From Chaunax sp. Z400 (lineage: Eukaryota; Chordata; Actinopteri; Lophiiformes; Chaunacidae): DNA of 64,000 nt. The translations under genes and the position numbers were made by a program. The stretch spans positions 3,289,001 through 3,353,000 of the forward strand of contig CM075188.1 of assembly GCA_037577475.1 (NCBI GenBank), written 5' to 3'. This document shows positions 44,931 through 57,700 of the stretch, piece after piece (the first letter of the stretch is position 1; every line of letters begins with the position of its first letter). The notes below the pieces were generated by a model. The model had not been told where the DNA came from. It made no database searches and worked only from the letters and a program-made list of their open reading frames with translations.

Positions 44931-46650
44931 ATGGATGGAATTCAATGTTGTTATGGAAAAAAGAGAGTGAACGTGGAAAGAAAAAAGAAAAAGAAAATGT
45001 TAAAGAAAAAAGGACAAGTTACTGGTCAGCTTTTGTCTTCTGTTTCTTCAGGAGATGATGAATATGTGGTCCGAGGAATCTCGACTCCGCGGCCAGCAGC
45101 GGTAGATCAGGGTCTACAGCCAGAATGTGCTCCACCTGCCCGGCTGAGACATCCAACGGAACCACCGGCTTATCAAGATTTAACACCGAACAATCCTCGT
45201 CCAGCAGCGGCTCTGTATCAAGCTGATGATACACCTGCCAACCTGTATCCAACCTTACCATCAGACTAGATAAACATTGTTCAAAAAAAATCAACTACAG
45301 CAAATATGTGCAAAAACAATGGAACAACATGGAACACATGCACACTGGACATTATCAGAGACTATGCTGTGAATGCAGAGCGCTATCAAGAGGAAAGTGA
45401 GAGAAAAAAGAGACGGAGCAAAAGAAATGACATGAGAAACCAAAGATGGACAGAGAAAGCATTTTTCTTTTCGAAGAAAGTGAGATTTATTACCAAGGCA
45501 GAGGCCGAGGACGACACAGAGGACGCGGACGAGGAGGAAACAGACCAAGCAGGTCTGAAGGATGAAACGGTGTTTGCTACGTCTGTGGACAACATGGACA
45601 TTGGGCTCGAAGTTGTCCACAGCGAAAATGACGAGGGATTTCAGCACACGGACCCGGGCTCCGCATGACTGACCGTGGACCCGAGACCTGAGACCTCCTC
45701 ATCAGGTGATGTAGTCGCAAACACACCACACACCTAAGATGAGGCTTTTGTAAATGATGAATGTGATGCTGTTAAACTATGTGATGCTGCTGAGCTAGAA
45801 ATAGTCTTTTTAAGTGATATTATGGCTTTTTACTGTCCAGACACATATCCTACAATCACTTTGAAAATTGGACAGAAAAATGTTGAATTTTTAGTAGACT
45901 CCGGAGCTACTGTATCTGTTTTGACAGTGAAGGACGCCCCAACACACTGAAAACGTAAAAAACAACAAAAAAAACAACAAACATTGAGTGTACAATCTGC
46001 CAACGGTCACATTAGTGTTGACAGATATACTGAGCCACTAGCTTTTGTTGATTGAAACTGGTAAAGAAGAACACCATGCATGTCTTCTGTCAAAGTGTTG
46101 TCTACAAAACCTAATGGGGAGAGATTTGATGAGTCTTTAAATGTAAGTCTCATTTCAATAGAACAGGGATTGAAAGTTGTCAGATGCTCTGGATGCAGAC
46201 AGCATGCTTTGAAATGGTTCACACCTGCTGTAAAAGCTCCACATCTGCACACCAACAGCAAGAGAACACTATGACAAATACATCTTGTGGATGACAGCAT
46301 CCTGGAGGGAGTGCCTGAATGTTTATGGTCAACAGGACCAGTTGATGTAGGTTTGATAAATAAAGCTACACCTTTACGTGTCACACCTAAAAGTTCATAC
46401 AGGCCATTTAAGAGACAATATCCCATCAGACCAGAAGCAGAAGAAGGAATACAAACAATTTCTGAAGCATTAAGACAAAAAGGAGTAATTATTCCATGTC
46501 CAGGTTCACCATGCAATTCACCATTATTTCCTGTAAAGAAACAACCACCATCAACAGGATGGAGGATGGTACAAGATCTGCCAGCTGTAAATAGTGCTAT
46601 TATTCCTAGAACACCTGTTCTAGGAAAGCAGGTCTCCAACCCTGCATCTC
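44931..46650 (+). mobile_element. Endogenous retrovirus fragment (gag-nucleocapsid-protease-RT start)
   Basis: Pieces in retroviral order: a gag-like frame at 44931-45269 with late-domain-like PPAY and LYPTL motifs; a charged region at 45306-45480; a Gly-Arg-rich stretch and a CCHC zinc knuckle CYVCGQHGHWARSC at 45575-45616; a protease active-site block FLVDSGATVSVL at about 45888-45923; and an RT N-terminal region at 46287-46630 with VTPKSSYRPFKRQYPI and GWRMVQDLPAVN. Frameshifts and stops separate them, pol ends early in RT, and envelope and LTRs are not seen. It resembles the gamma/epsilon-like retroviruses of fish genomes. It is a decayed, non-functional copy. Confidence 0.7.
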
Positions 46651-48369
46651 AACAACTAGGCCTATTGTGATAAGAATTTCAACCTAATATCATCAGAGCC
46701 TTTTGTCATTTTGATGAGTTATGTGAGGATGAACAGCTATTGAACGCAGAGGAGCACCTCAAGGTGTCAGTGCCTTCACAGGTGTGGACACTGCATCATA
46801 CAGGTGCCACATACCATGAAACTGGTAACCACTGCAACCCTACCTGGGATTTGTTTTAACCTGCAAAATTGCAAGTCGCAACAACCCAGAGGAAGATCAA
46901 TGTAGCAGAGATGGGGAACATTCACACACAATGAGAGTTTAAAGGCTACTTGAAGACAAAAATTAAGATGCAAGTTAAGCATTCAACAGGTATTTGAAGA
47001 AGATATGAGAGATCCGCACCAGTAGACCTTCAACGTTGAGCTGGAGCTTCCTCAGCATGTACTTATCCTGGCGTACCAAAACAATGAGGCATAACAGTCG
47101 AGTGACATTTCCCATTTAACCATTTAGCTTGTGCACTCTGCACCTGTGTTTGTGTCTTTGGAAGTTTGCTTACCTGTCAGTTGCTCACCAGGAGGTGGGA
47201 ACTTCAATTAGCCATCCTCCCCATCCTTGGTGGGGTGCGCTATCAGCAGGACTGCAGCACACATGCATGCTGCAGAGATGGCTTGGGGCTGCTGTAACAT
47301 GTGGTGAGTAGGAGCCCTCTGTTGAGTTCTCTTCATCTGAGAAAATAAAATGTAAAAGATTCTGTATTTTGTAACTGCATAAACGGCACAAGACACAGAA
47401 AATGTCTAAATGTCCGATGCTTGCTGTTGGTTTTGTTCTTACAATGAGAACAAGGGCAGTAACTGCCAATAAAATAATATACAAGCCATGCCAACCCTAA
47501 ACTAGTGATAAACCCCACCATCTGTGTAATTTCATTCGACCACTCTTACCAATTTTTTAAAAAAGTAACATTTTTTAAACAGTTTGAAATTATTTTAACC
47601 ACACTATAATAGAAATTAGCTATTAATTTTAAAACCCAGCCAATAATGTAACAACCAGCCAATACTGTAATAATTAACGTTATCTGCCGATATTACATTA
47701 TTGGCTTCAACAGTACCTTATAGTGCAATATAAAGGATTACCCAACTGTACTTAAGGAAAACTGCATTTAACTGCATGACTTTTTCTGGTCAAAGGTATA
47801 TTTGGAAAGTAACACACACACACACACACACACATATTATAAACCATATTATTCATATTTCAACAACCAAATATTAACATTTTATGTAAACACAGACAAA
47901 TTGGTTATCCAATAAATACATTTACATAAACACACATAATACTTTAACTTTTGTAAAATACAAAGTGTGTAGTGTGTATAAATCAATGCATACACAATAC
48001 ATACATGTAGTGGCATCCCTACAAGGTAAAGTTCAAGTAAAAGAAACCTTTTCACCACAGGGTAGCTGGAGGTGATAGCTATGCACAAGCACCAAACTTA
48101 TAAACATATAAACAAATAAGTTATCTTTTTGTTTTTGTCTCATTGTACCTTGTAGTTCATGTATGGAGCCAGATTGACGCACTCTGCACTTGTTTCAGGT
48201 GAAAGATCTATTCATCGAGACAAACTACCAAAGTTCAGTTCCACAGTTCAAATACTTATTAATGATAAGTAATAAGTAATAAGTAATATCTGCTTTCTTC
48301 TTGAAAGAAGAAAGCAGAATACTGGATCCACCCATTTATGCGGATCTCAAATAAAATTGAATGAGTTTT

Positions 48370-48490
48370 TCCTAGATGATGCCCCATCCTTCCACTAAGT
48401 TTTGTATAAATCTGACTGGTAGTTTCTGCGTAATCCTGCTAACAAACAAACAAACCAGCCAACAAACAATGGCAAACAAATGAACGAAAT
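48370..48490 (+). repeat. Dispersed repeat fragment (gcgtaatcctgctaacaaac)
   Basis: It has gccccatccttccactaagt, ctgcgtaatcctgctaacaa and repeated acaaac. Same family as 10375-10520. Confidence 0.5.
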
Positions 48491-48645
48491 GGAAAAAAGA
48501 TAAGGATAGGACTCCATGCAGCTGAGATCTGGTGTCCCCTCCGATAAACAAATGTCATAAATCTGTCTGGCATCTGTTTGTGTGTGAATATTGAATTAAT
48601 AATTGATTTGGAAGCCATGTAATCTCACTAAACATGAGTCGTAAA

Positions 48646-48663
48646 TGTGATAAGATAATGTGA
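48646..48663 (+). promoter_or_regulatory. Tandem GATA motifs upstream of the meprin gene
   Basis: tgtgataagataatgtg contains two overlapping GATA-type sites about 80 bp before the start codon. GATA factors drive many intestinal brush-border genes, so the site is plausible, but chance occurrence cannot be excluded. No TATA box was seen. Confidence 0.3.
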
Positions 48664-48737
48664 ATGTTCACTGCAGTGTTTGTTTTTCTGTACAAAAACA
48701 AAGCGACAACATTTCTTTAGACACAGCAGCTGGAACC

Positions 48738-51700
48738 ATGACACTCAGGTGGACCATTCTGTTCTTGGGCCTGGGACTGGTAAGCATAAGTCTTTGCATC
48801 AATATTATTAATTCATTCTTTCATAAATGACGTCATCAATTTTCTCCATTGATTGATTAAGGTACTTTCTAATGTATTCATTAGGCAGGAGCTAAGCTAA
48901 CAGGTGATACAGGTGAGTCAAATATTGTGTTTTTCAGGTCAGAAGGTAAACATATAATAAGTATAAATGACGTGAGACGTTTTAGAATACCCTCATCCTA
49001 TATTTTTGATCTTTAGGCACTGAATGCATGAAAATAAATCTGTGCCTGGCTGCCACTCAAAAACACAAAATAGAGTCAGCATTTATATCTAAGAATAAAG
49101 ATTTGATAATAATTAGGTCAATAAGACCATTTTATACCTCCTGTAAATCATTGCTGATTAATTGATTCTCCATCTGCAGAAACTGATGTTGATGAAGGCC
49201 ATGACTGGGATATTTTTAACATCAATGAAGGTTTGTGGACTAAATATTATTATTATTATTATTACATATTTTTTAATAAGTCAATGCTTCGTCAACAACT
49301 AATACAATCTTGCTTTGCAGCGGCTGGACTGGACCTACTGGAGGGAGATATCCAACAGGATGAAGTAAGCCTGTGTGCACATACACCATGAGACGAACAA
49401 CTGCTGCTACTCCTCAGTAATCTGCATATTCTGACCTATTTGAATATGGCAGTATGCTTGTGTCTAAATTCAGTCTGCGTGATGGGTCATACATTTTAAA
49501 GAGAGGTCTTCCTTACTTCTCTCGTCACCGATGGTCCTACTAATGATCAGATTGGAGACTGTCAGAAACTGTCTTCACCAATTTGAATCAATTTGTGCAT
49601 GCAAAAATCTTTTCCTGATCTCATAATCTCCCATGGAGCACTCAGAATTCCAGGGCGCTGTCTTTGCCGTATGTGTTAATTGTTGTAAAGTATAAGTATT
49701 TGAGTCCAAGCAAGTCCATTTACCATAGTTCCATATGACTAATGACTGATTTACAGATGTTATAAATAGGCAGTAAGTTCAGCACTGTAAAACAACTCAG
49801 GTTTCCTTTTGTAACATTAGTATGATTGTTCCTAAAGATTCAGATACAATTTTACATCACTACAAACTTATAGATAATGAACTCTTTGAAACCAGAATGC
49901 TGAATATACGTATTTCCTTGGACCAGCTTCCCAAAAAAATTAGAAAAAAATTATAGTATGACAAAAAAGGAGGAAAAGAAAGGTTTTTAAGGGTTCCTTT
50001 TTAAATTGGATATACAGTAGGTGAGTTGTAAATGTTGTGATGACTCTGTTGTGTCTGAAGCCTGTCCTTTTTGGAAATATTCTTTTAGGTGCCTTGTTTA
50101 GAACTGTCTCTGGAATATTGATGGTTTAGTAACTGATCCATGTATTCATATTCACATCCACTCTTTATGTCCATGACAAACTTCTTTAGGGACAAATACA
50201 TTTGTTTTGAATCTTGACTACATGTTTTGGAGAATTTACTGGTGCAAAGTTGTCTCCCACATCACTTTTTCATTTCAAATACTGCTCAGAGTTGTGTCTC
50301 TGCGTCTGAGGAAACATTAGTCAAGTGAGTCCGTTTATGTTCCATTTCTCCTTTATCCACTTGTGCTGTTCTTCATTCTGATCAGTCATCCAACAGAAAC
50401 TCCATCATAGGAGATAAATATCGCTGGCCAACAACCATTCCTTACTATCTAGAGGACAGTCTGGGTAAGACACTCTGATGAAAAATCACATTTATTCATG
50501 GTATTATGAATATGCATCAGTTAAAGATACTTTTAATAGGATTATTTGTCTTCCATTTCGTAACGTGTAGAAATGAATGCAAAGGGAGTGATCCTGAAGG
50601 CGTTTGATCAGTACAGACTGAAGACCTGCATTGACTTCACACCATGGAAAGGAGAGGAGAACTACATCTCTGTGTTCAAAGGGAGCGGGTGAGCCGAGCA
50701 CTTCAACAGGTGTTTTCATCTGCGCTAACTCATTTGCCTCTACAGCGCTACACAATCCTTGAGCTTGTTTATTTTGGGCTTTCTGGTCAGCATTTTTCCT
50801 GCTTTGGTTTAGTCTCACAGCTGCCTTATTTCCAGCCACAGACGGCAGCTGTTTTCAATGAAAAGGCTCCGATAAAATGTAAGTTACCCCAGATGATAGA
50901 GACTAAAACACAAGGACAGTGAATATTGGACTTCAGTTGATCAAAAACCTGACAGACAAATCTGTGCTAGCGTTGTTCTGTGTCTTTTTGCTGACAAGAG
51001 TTCTAAGGTTATAGTAGCCCAGTGGTTTGATCTGACAGCTTGACTGCTGTTCCGTAGATAAAATATTTATTGATGATATATTGACTGACTAATTTACATT
51101 TGTTATTACATTTACTATGTGTCTTAGCTTCTTAAAGCTTTTTATTCAAGCACTATTAATTATATGCACAGCGTATCTCTAACAGAAGCATCCGGTGTTA
51201 GAGGTCAGGGAGACCCAGTGCTGATAATATGAAGGGAGAAACAAATACTCACCACTAAGTGGCTCAGCCTTGGACACAAAGCAGAGGCCATTGTTTTTAC
51301 AATGTGACTCGTGAAGAATGTTTAGGTACCCAATAGAAGAATAAGACTTTGGGCCTTATATGTAGACCATCTTTAAGTTGTTGTTGACACTTATTTTATT
51401 GGTCTTTAATTCTCCTTGATGGATCAAACTGCAATAAATATTTCTTCTAAAGACATTCATCTCCTGAGACCTTCATGTATCGTCCCACTAGATTCCCTTC
51501 ACAATCATTTCTTTGAGCTCAAACATGAAGTGCAGTATTGATTCCAGTATAATATGCTGCTTTATTGGTTGATTAGTTTAGTGGTTTAGAGGGAGCGCTA
51601 CAGGTGTATTTATCAGCCTCTGAATGCTTAAAAAACTATTTAGCCCACAGTGCATCTCACTTCCTGTCTGTAGATGCTACTCCTCTGTAGGAAACCAGCA

Positions 51701-54700
51701 TGTGGGGAAGCAGCGGCTGTCCATTGGTAGAAACTGTGACCGCCTGGGAACTGTTGAGCATGAGTTCCTGCACGCTTTGGGCTTCTGGCATGAGCAGTCC
51801 AGAGCTGACCGTGATGATTATGTCAACATCATGTGGGATCGCATTGAGCCTGGTAACAATGGCCTGTAGAATCTTGAATTATTGCTACACACTTAAATGA
51901 CTCTATACACATGTAGTAACCTCATAAAAGAAATATCTTATATATTAATGTATATGCTTCCATCCTCAGGTAAAGAACACAATTTCAAAACATATGATGA
52001 CACAGTGTCCAGTGCTCTTGGCGTTGCCTATGACTACGGCTCTGTAATGCACTACAGTAAGACAGCCTTCAACATCGGCTCTGAGCCCACCATCCTCACC
52101 AAGATCCCTCACTTTATGGATGTGATTGGTCAGCGGATGGGCTTCAGTGCTGGTGACCTAACCAAGCTCAACCATCTCTACAACTGCAGTGAGTCATCTT
52201 AACTGCTCATTTTGTCAATCAAACAATAAATGAGACATAGACATTATAAATTAGCTTAAGTTGATGTTGGGGAAGCTGGCCTTTAGTTTGTGTTTCTCAT
52301 CTAAGGGGGGCGTTTGGGTGTGTGTGTGCTGTGTTTCTTTTATTGGGGAGCACATTATCTGCAAAAGAACTAGCAAATAAAGTTATCAAACAAATGTAAT
52401 GGAATATAAAGTACAGCTGTTCTTGATGACTGTTTTCTCTCCACAGCCAAGTCTTCCTCCTTTGTGGAAAGTTGTGACTTTGAGCAGGAAAACATTTGTG
52501 GGATGTTTCAAGGTCCCGGCAACAGAAACTGGGAAAGAGTGAGCTCTGTGAGTGAAGGGCCTCAGACCGACTACACCAACATGGGACGGTGCAAAGGTGA
52601 CTGCCACTCATTACAAATGAGTTGAGATGCTGAACTTTGTTCAAAGATGGACAATTGAAAAGTCCTTCTAAAATCTACTGGAAACTGAAATCTTCCAAAG
52701 AAACACATGATACAGACATAGCCATAAACCCACTGACTGCTCATTGGGCACACATATCTCTGTGTGGTTGACCAGCTAACACTAAAAATCTAATCACTTC
52801 TTTCTCTCGTATCTAGTCTGATATCTGTTCTTAATATTTATTAATAAAGGTGCCTGATGTGTTTTATAACATATTCTGTTCAAAGTGCAGGCTTGCAGTA
52901 AAAATACTTATTGTATGATAAATAAGATAGATAAATACCATTTTATTGCTGATTTATTATTTACAAGGTTTCTTATATAATGCTGAAAGATAATTCTGGG
53001 ATTTACTGCTCATACTAAACTAAATCCAGCCCTGTGCTGGTTAATAAACTTCAAGTACCTTCATTTTAACAAAGACATGACAATTTTTTCTTAGCCTTCA
53101 ACAAACAACAGTCAAAAGGAACTCTCAGCTTACTGAATTTACAGTAGACCATTTTTACATGGTGGACATTTCCTTAGGCCATTTTTGGTAGGTACTAACC
53201 ACTGCAGACCAGCAAGATCTGCAGTTTTAGAGATGTGCTGAGTCAGTCGTCTAGCCATCACAATTCGGTGCTCGTCAGAGATGCTCAGATCCTTATGCTT
53301 GCCGATTTTTCCTGCTTGCGACAGATCAACTTCAAGGACAAAATGTTCATGTGCTGCCTGATATACCAAAGCCATTGACAGCTGCCATTGTGACAAGATA
53401 ATGAATGTTATTTACTTCACCTGTCAGTTATAATGTTACGATCGATGTATAGCCCATTATCTACTGCAAGACAACAGCTAATGATAGCATTCAACCATTT
53501 TCTAGCTAACACTGGTGTTTGATAGTGTCAGTTGATAAATAAGGATGGTTTAAATTACAATGCATATCTCAGACACAGTTATTTAAGCCTGGAAGTCAAA
53601 GTGACTGGATGAAATCAACCTTGCAATATATCATTAAATTGCTTGATGTCTCTTCACCCGACCGCTGGAATGTTCTGGTTAAGTCTGTTCACATATTTCA
53701 ACACATATTTATTTCTGTGTAATGTTCATACAGATTACATCCAACACAAAAGTGACTGCTTGCATGAAGAGACTGGCGAGTCATGCCTTCTTTGTCGCCT
53801 TACATTGTGAACTTGATTGCATCCTGAGTGTTTTACTTCCAGGGTTAAATAAATGTGTCCATGATGTGTGATGATGCTCCAGAATAAATATATTCCTTTA
53901 TCAAATTCCTTAATGTAATAAACATAAACAGTGAGCTTAGATAGAAAGTGGTTGAATGCTAATGCTATCCATTGTTTTTTCAGTTGCTGATCAGTGAATT
54001 ATAGGGAGAGAAAACTAATTGCAGTATGAATATAATTTTTAAGGCTCCTGATAGAAAGAAGCACTAAAACCTTGTGTGTTCATTTCACAGATTGTGAGAA
54101 CTGAACAGGAGATAATTCAGAACAAAAACTTTTTACTTGTTTACTGTAATATAGCATCTTCAAAGGTCCAACATCACCCCCTGTTTCCTCCCTCCACCAG
54201 GAAGAGGCTACTTCATGCACTTCAGCACAGCTTCGTCTGAACCTGGTGATCGCGCATCCCTGGAGAGCCGATGGCTGTACCCCAGACCTGGAGCCCAGTG
54301 TTTGCAATTCTTCCTCCACAACACCGGAGCAGCTGACGATGTTGTCTATATCTGGGTGCGAGTGTTTGGCAAGGACAGCAGTAAACTGGAGCTAATCAAG
54401 AGTATTTCAGGTAACTAATTTAATACTACAACCCAAATTCCAAAAAAAGTTGGGTCGCCGTGTAAAATGTAAATAGAAACAAAATGTGATGATTTACAAA
54501 ATATTGAAACCCCATATTTATTTGAAAATAGCACAAAGACAAGATATCAAAAGTAGAAAATGAGAAGTTTATTTGTTTTTTGAAAATGATATGCCCATTT
54601 TGAATTTGATGCCAGCAACACATTTCAAAAATGTTGGGACAGTGGCAACAAAAGACTGGAAAAGTTGTGAAATGCTAAAAGAAAACAGCTGGGCTGGTGG

Positions 54701-57700
54701 AACATCTTAACATTAATGAGGTTAATTGGCAACAGGTTAGTAACATGACTGGGTATAAAAGAGCATCCCAGAGAGAGTCTTTCTGAAGTAAAGAAGGGGA
54801 TGGGTTCACCACTCTGTGAAAGACTGCGCAGGCAAATAGTGCAACAATTTGAGAGTAATGTTTCTCAATGTAAAAAATTACAAAGAATTGTGGATTTCAT
54901 CATCTACAGTAACAATATCATTAAAAGGGTCAGAGAATCTGAAGAAATCTCTGTACACAAGGGACAAGGCTGAGAACCTATATTGGATGGCCGTGATCTT
55001 CAGGCCCTCAGACGCCACTGAATTAAAAACAGACAGGATTCTGTAGTGGACATCACTGCATTAAAAACAGACAGGATTCTGTAGTGGACATCACTGCATT
55101 AAAAACAGACAGGATTCTGTAGTGGACATCACTGCATTAAAAACAGACAGGATTCTGTAGTGGACATCACTGTATTAAAAACAGACAGGATTCTGTAGTG
55201 GACATCACTGAATTAAAAACAGACAGGATTCTGTAGTGGACATCACTGAATTAAAAACAGACAGGATTCTTTAGTGGACATCACTACATTAAAAACAGAC
55301 AGGATTGTGTAGTGACATCACTGCATTAAAAACAGACAGGATTCTGTAGTGGACATCACTACATTAAAAACAGACAGGATTCTGTAGTGGACATCACTGA
55401 ATTAAAAACAGACAGGATTCTTTAGTGGACATCACTACATTAAAAACAGACAGGATTCTGTAGTGGACATCACTACATTAAAAACAGACAGGATTCTGTA
55501 GTGGACATCACTACATTAAAAACAGACAGGATTCTGTAGTGGACATCACTGTATTAAAAACAGACAGGATTCTGTAGTGACATCACTACATTAAAAACAG
55601 ACAGGATTCTGTAGTGACATCACTGCATTAAAAACAGACAGGATTGTGTAGTGGACATCACTGAATTAAAAACAGACAGGATTCTGTAGTGGACATCGCT
55701 GCATTAAAAACAGACAGGATTCTGTAGTGGACATCACTACATTAAAAACAGACAGGATTCTGTAGTGGACATCACTACATTAAAAACAGACAGGATTCTG
55801 TAGGTGACATCGCTACATTAAAAACAGACAGGATTCTGTAGTGACATCACTGCATTAAAAACAGACAGGATTCTGTAGTGGACATCACTGCATTAAAAAC
55901 AGACAGGATTCTGTAGTGACATCACTGCGTTAAAAACAGATAGGATTCTGTAGTGACATCACTGCGTTAAAAACAGATAGGATTCTGTAGTGACATCACT
56001 ACATTAAAAACAGACAGGATTCTGTAGTGACATCACTGCGTTAAAAACAGACAGGATTCTGTAGTGACATCACTACATTAAAAACAGACAGGATTCTGTA
56101 GTGACATCACTGCGTTAAAAACAGACAGGATTCTGTAGTGACATCACTACATTAAAAACAGACAGGATTCTGTAGTGACATCACTGCGTTAAAAACAGAC
56201 AGGATTCTGTAGTGACATCACTGTATTAAAAACAGACAGGATTCTGTAGTGACATCACTGCGTTAAGAGTGGACATCACTGCGTTAAAAACAGACAGGAT
56301 TCTGTAGTGGACATCACTGCATTAAAAACAGACAGGATTCTGTAGTGGACATCACTTCATTAAAAACAGACAGGATTCTGTAGTGGACATCACTTCATTA
56401 AAAACAGACAGGATTCTGTAGTGGACATCGCTACATTAAAAACAGACAGGATTCTGTAGTGACATCACTGTATTAAAAACAGACAGGATTCTGTAGTGGA
56501 CATCACTGTATTAAAAACAGACAGGATTCTGTAGTGGACATCACTGTATTAAAAACAGACTGGATTCTGTAGTGACATCTCTGCATTAAAAACAGACAGG
56601 ATTCTGTAGTGGACATCACTGTATTAAATACAGACAGGATTCTGTAGTGGACATCACTGCATTAAAAACAGACAGGATTCTGTAGTGGACATCACTACAT
56701 TAAAAACAGACAGGATTCTGTAGTGGACATCGCTGCATTAAAAACAGACAGGATTCTGTGGTGGACATCACTACATTAAAAACAGACAGGATTCTGTAGT
56801 GGACATCACTGCATTAAAAACAGACAGGAGTCTGTAGTGGACATCACTGCATTAAAAACAGACAGGATTCTGTAGTGGACATCGCTGCATTAAAAACAGA
56901 CAGGATTCTGTAGTGGACATCGCTGCATTAAAAACAGACAGGATTCTGTAGTGGACATCGCTACATTAAAAACAGACAGGATTCTGTAGTGGACATCACT
57001 GCATTAAATACAGACAGGATTCTGTAGTGGACATCACTGTATTAAAAACAGACAGGATTCTGTAGTGGACATCACTGTATTAAAAACAGACAGGATTCTG
57101 TAGTGACATCACTGCATTAAAAACAGACAGGATTCTGTAGTGACATCACTGCATTAAAAACAGACAGGATTCTATCATCAGGCAAGAATGGAAAACATTC
57201 CACTTTCAAAATGACAGCAACTGGTCTCCTCACTTCCAAAACGCTTACAGTGTTGTTAAAAGAAGAGTTGATGCAACACAGTGGTAAACATGACCCTGTC
57301 CCAACTGTTTTGAATATGTGTTGCTGGCATCAAGTTCTCTATAATTTTCAAAAACCATTACATTTTTCTTTTTCAACATTTGATTGTTGTCTTTATGTTA
57401 TTTTCAATTACATATCGAGTTTCGAATGTGGAGAGAGGGAGCGGGTGTGCAATGAATGAATGCTACTGACAACAATGTCACCTGGGAAATTTCGCCCCAA
57501 TAAAAGGCTTGAAGTTTCACCACATGAACAAAAGTTGAGGTCACACAGGTTAGTTATACACAGGGGGGTGGAGACGTGATTCCATATGAAACATATAAAT
57601 TTTATTCAGTTTTTTTTTTTAAATAGCCACTTTAAAATATAGGAATAGAGAAGGGTTAGAAATATGGTCGAGGATAGAGTGGAGGGTTACCACTACAGCC

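Larger units (their letters stand above)
46651..48737. other. Intergenic upstream of the meprin gene
   Basis: Holds a (CA)n microsatellite at about 47813-47834 and a dispersed repeat fragment at about 48370-48490. No gene recognised in 46651-48360; small frames here look random. Confidence 0.5.

Noticed and set aside
50644..50922. 92-codon plus frame overlapping a mep1b exon
   Set aside because: It is in the wrong frame for the meprin exon 50571-50688 and continues into the intron.
55020..57174. CRISPR array
   Set aside because: The 38-bp units are directly tandem with no spacers, in a vertebrate intron; this is a minisatellite.
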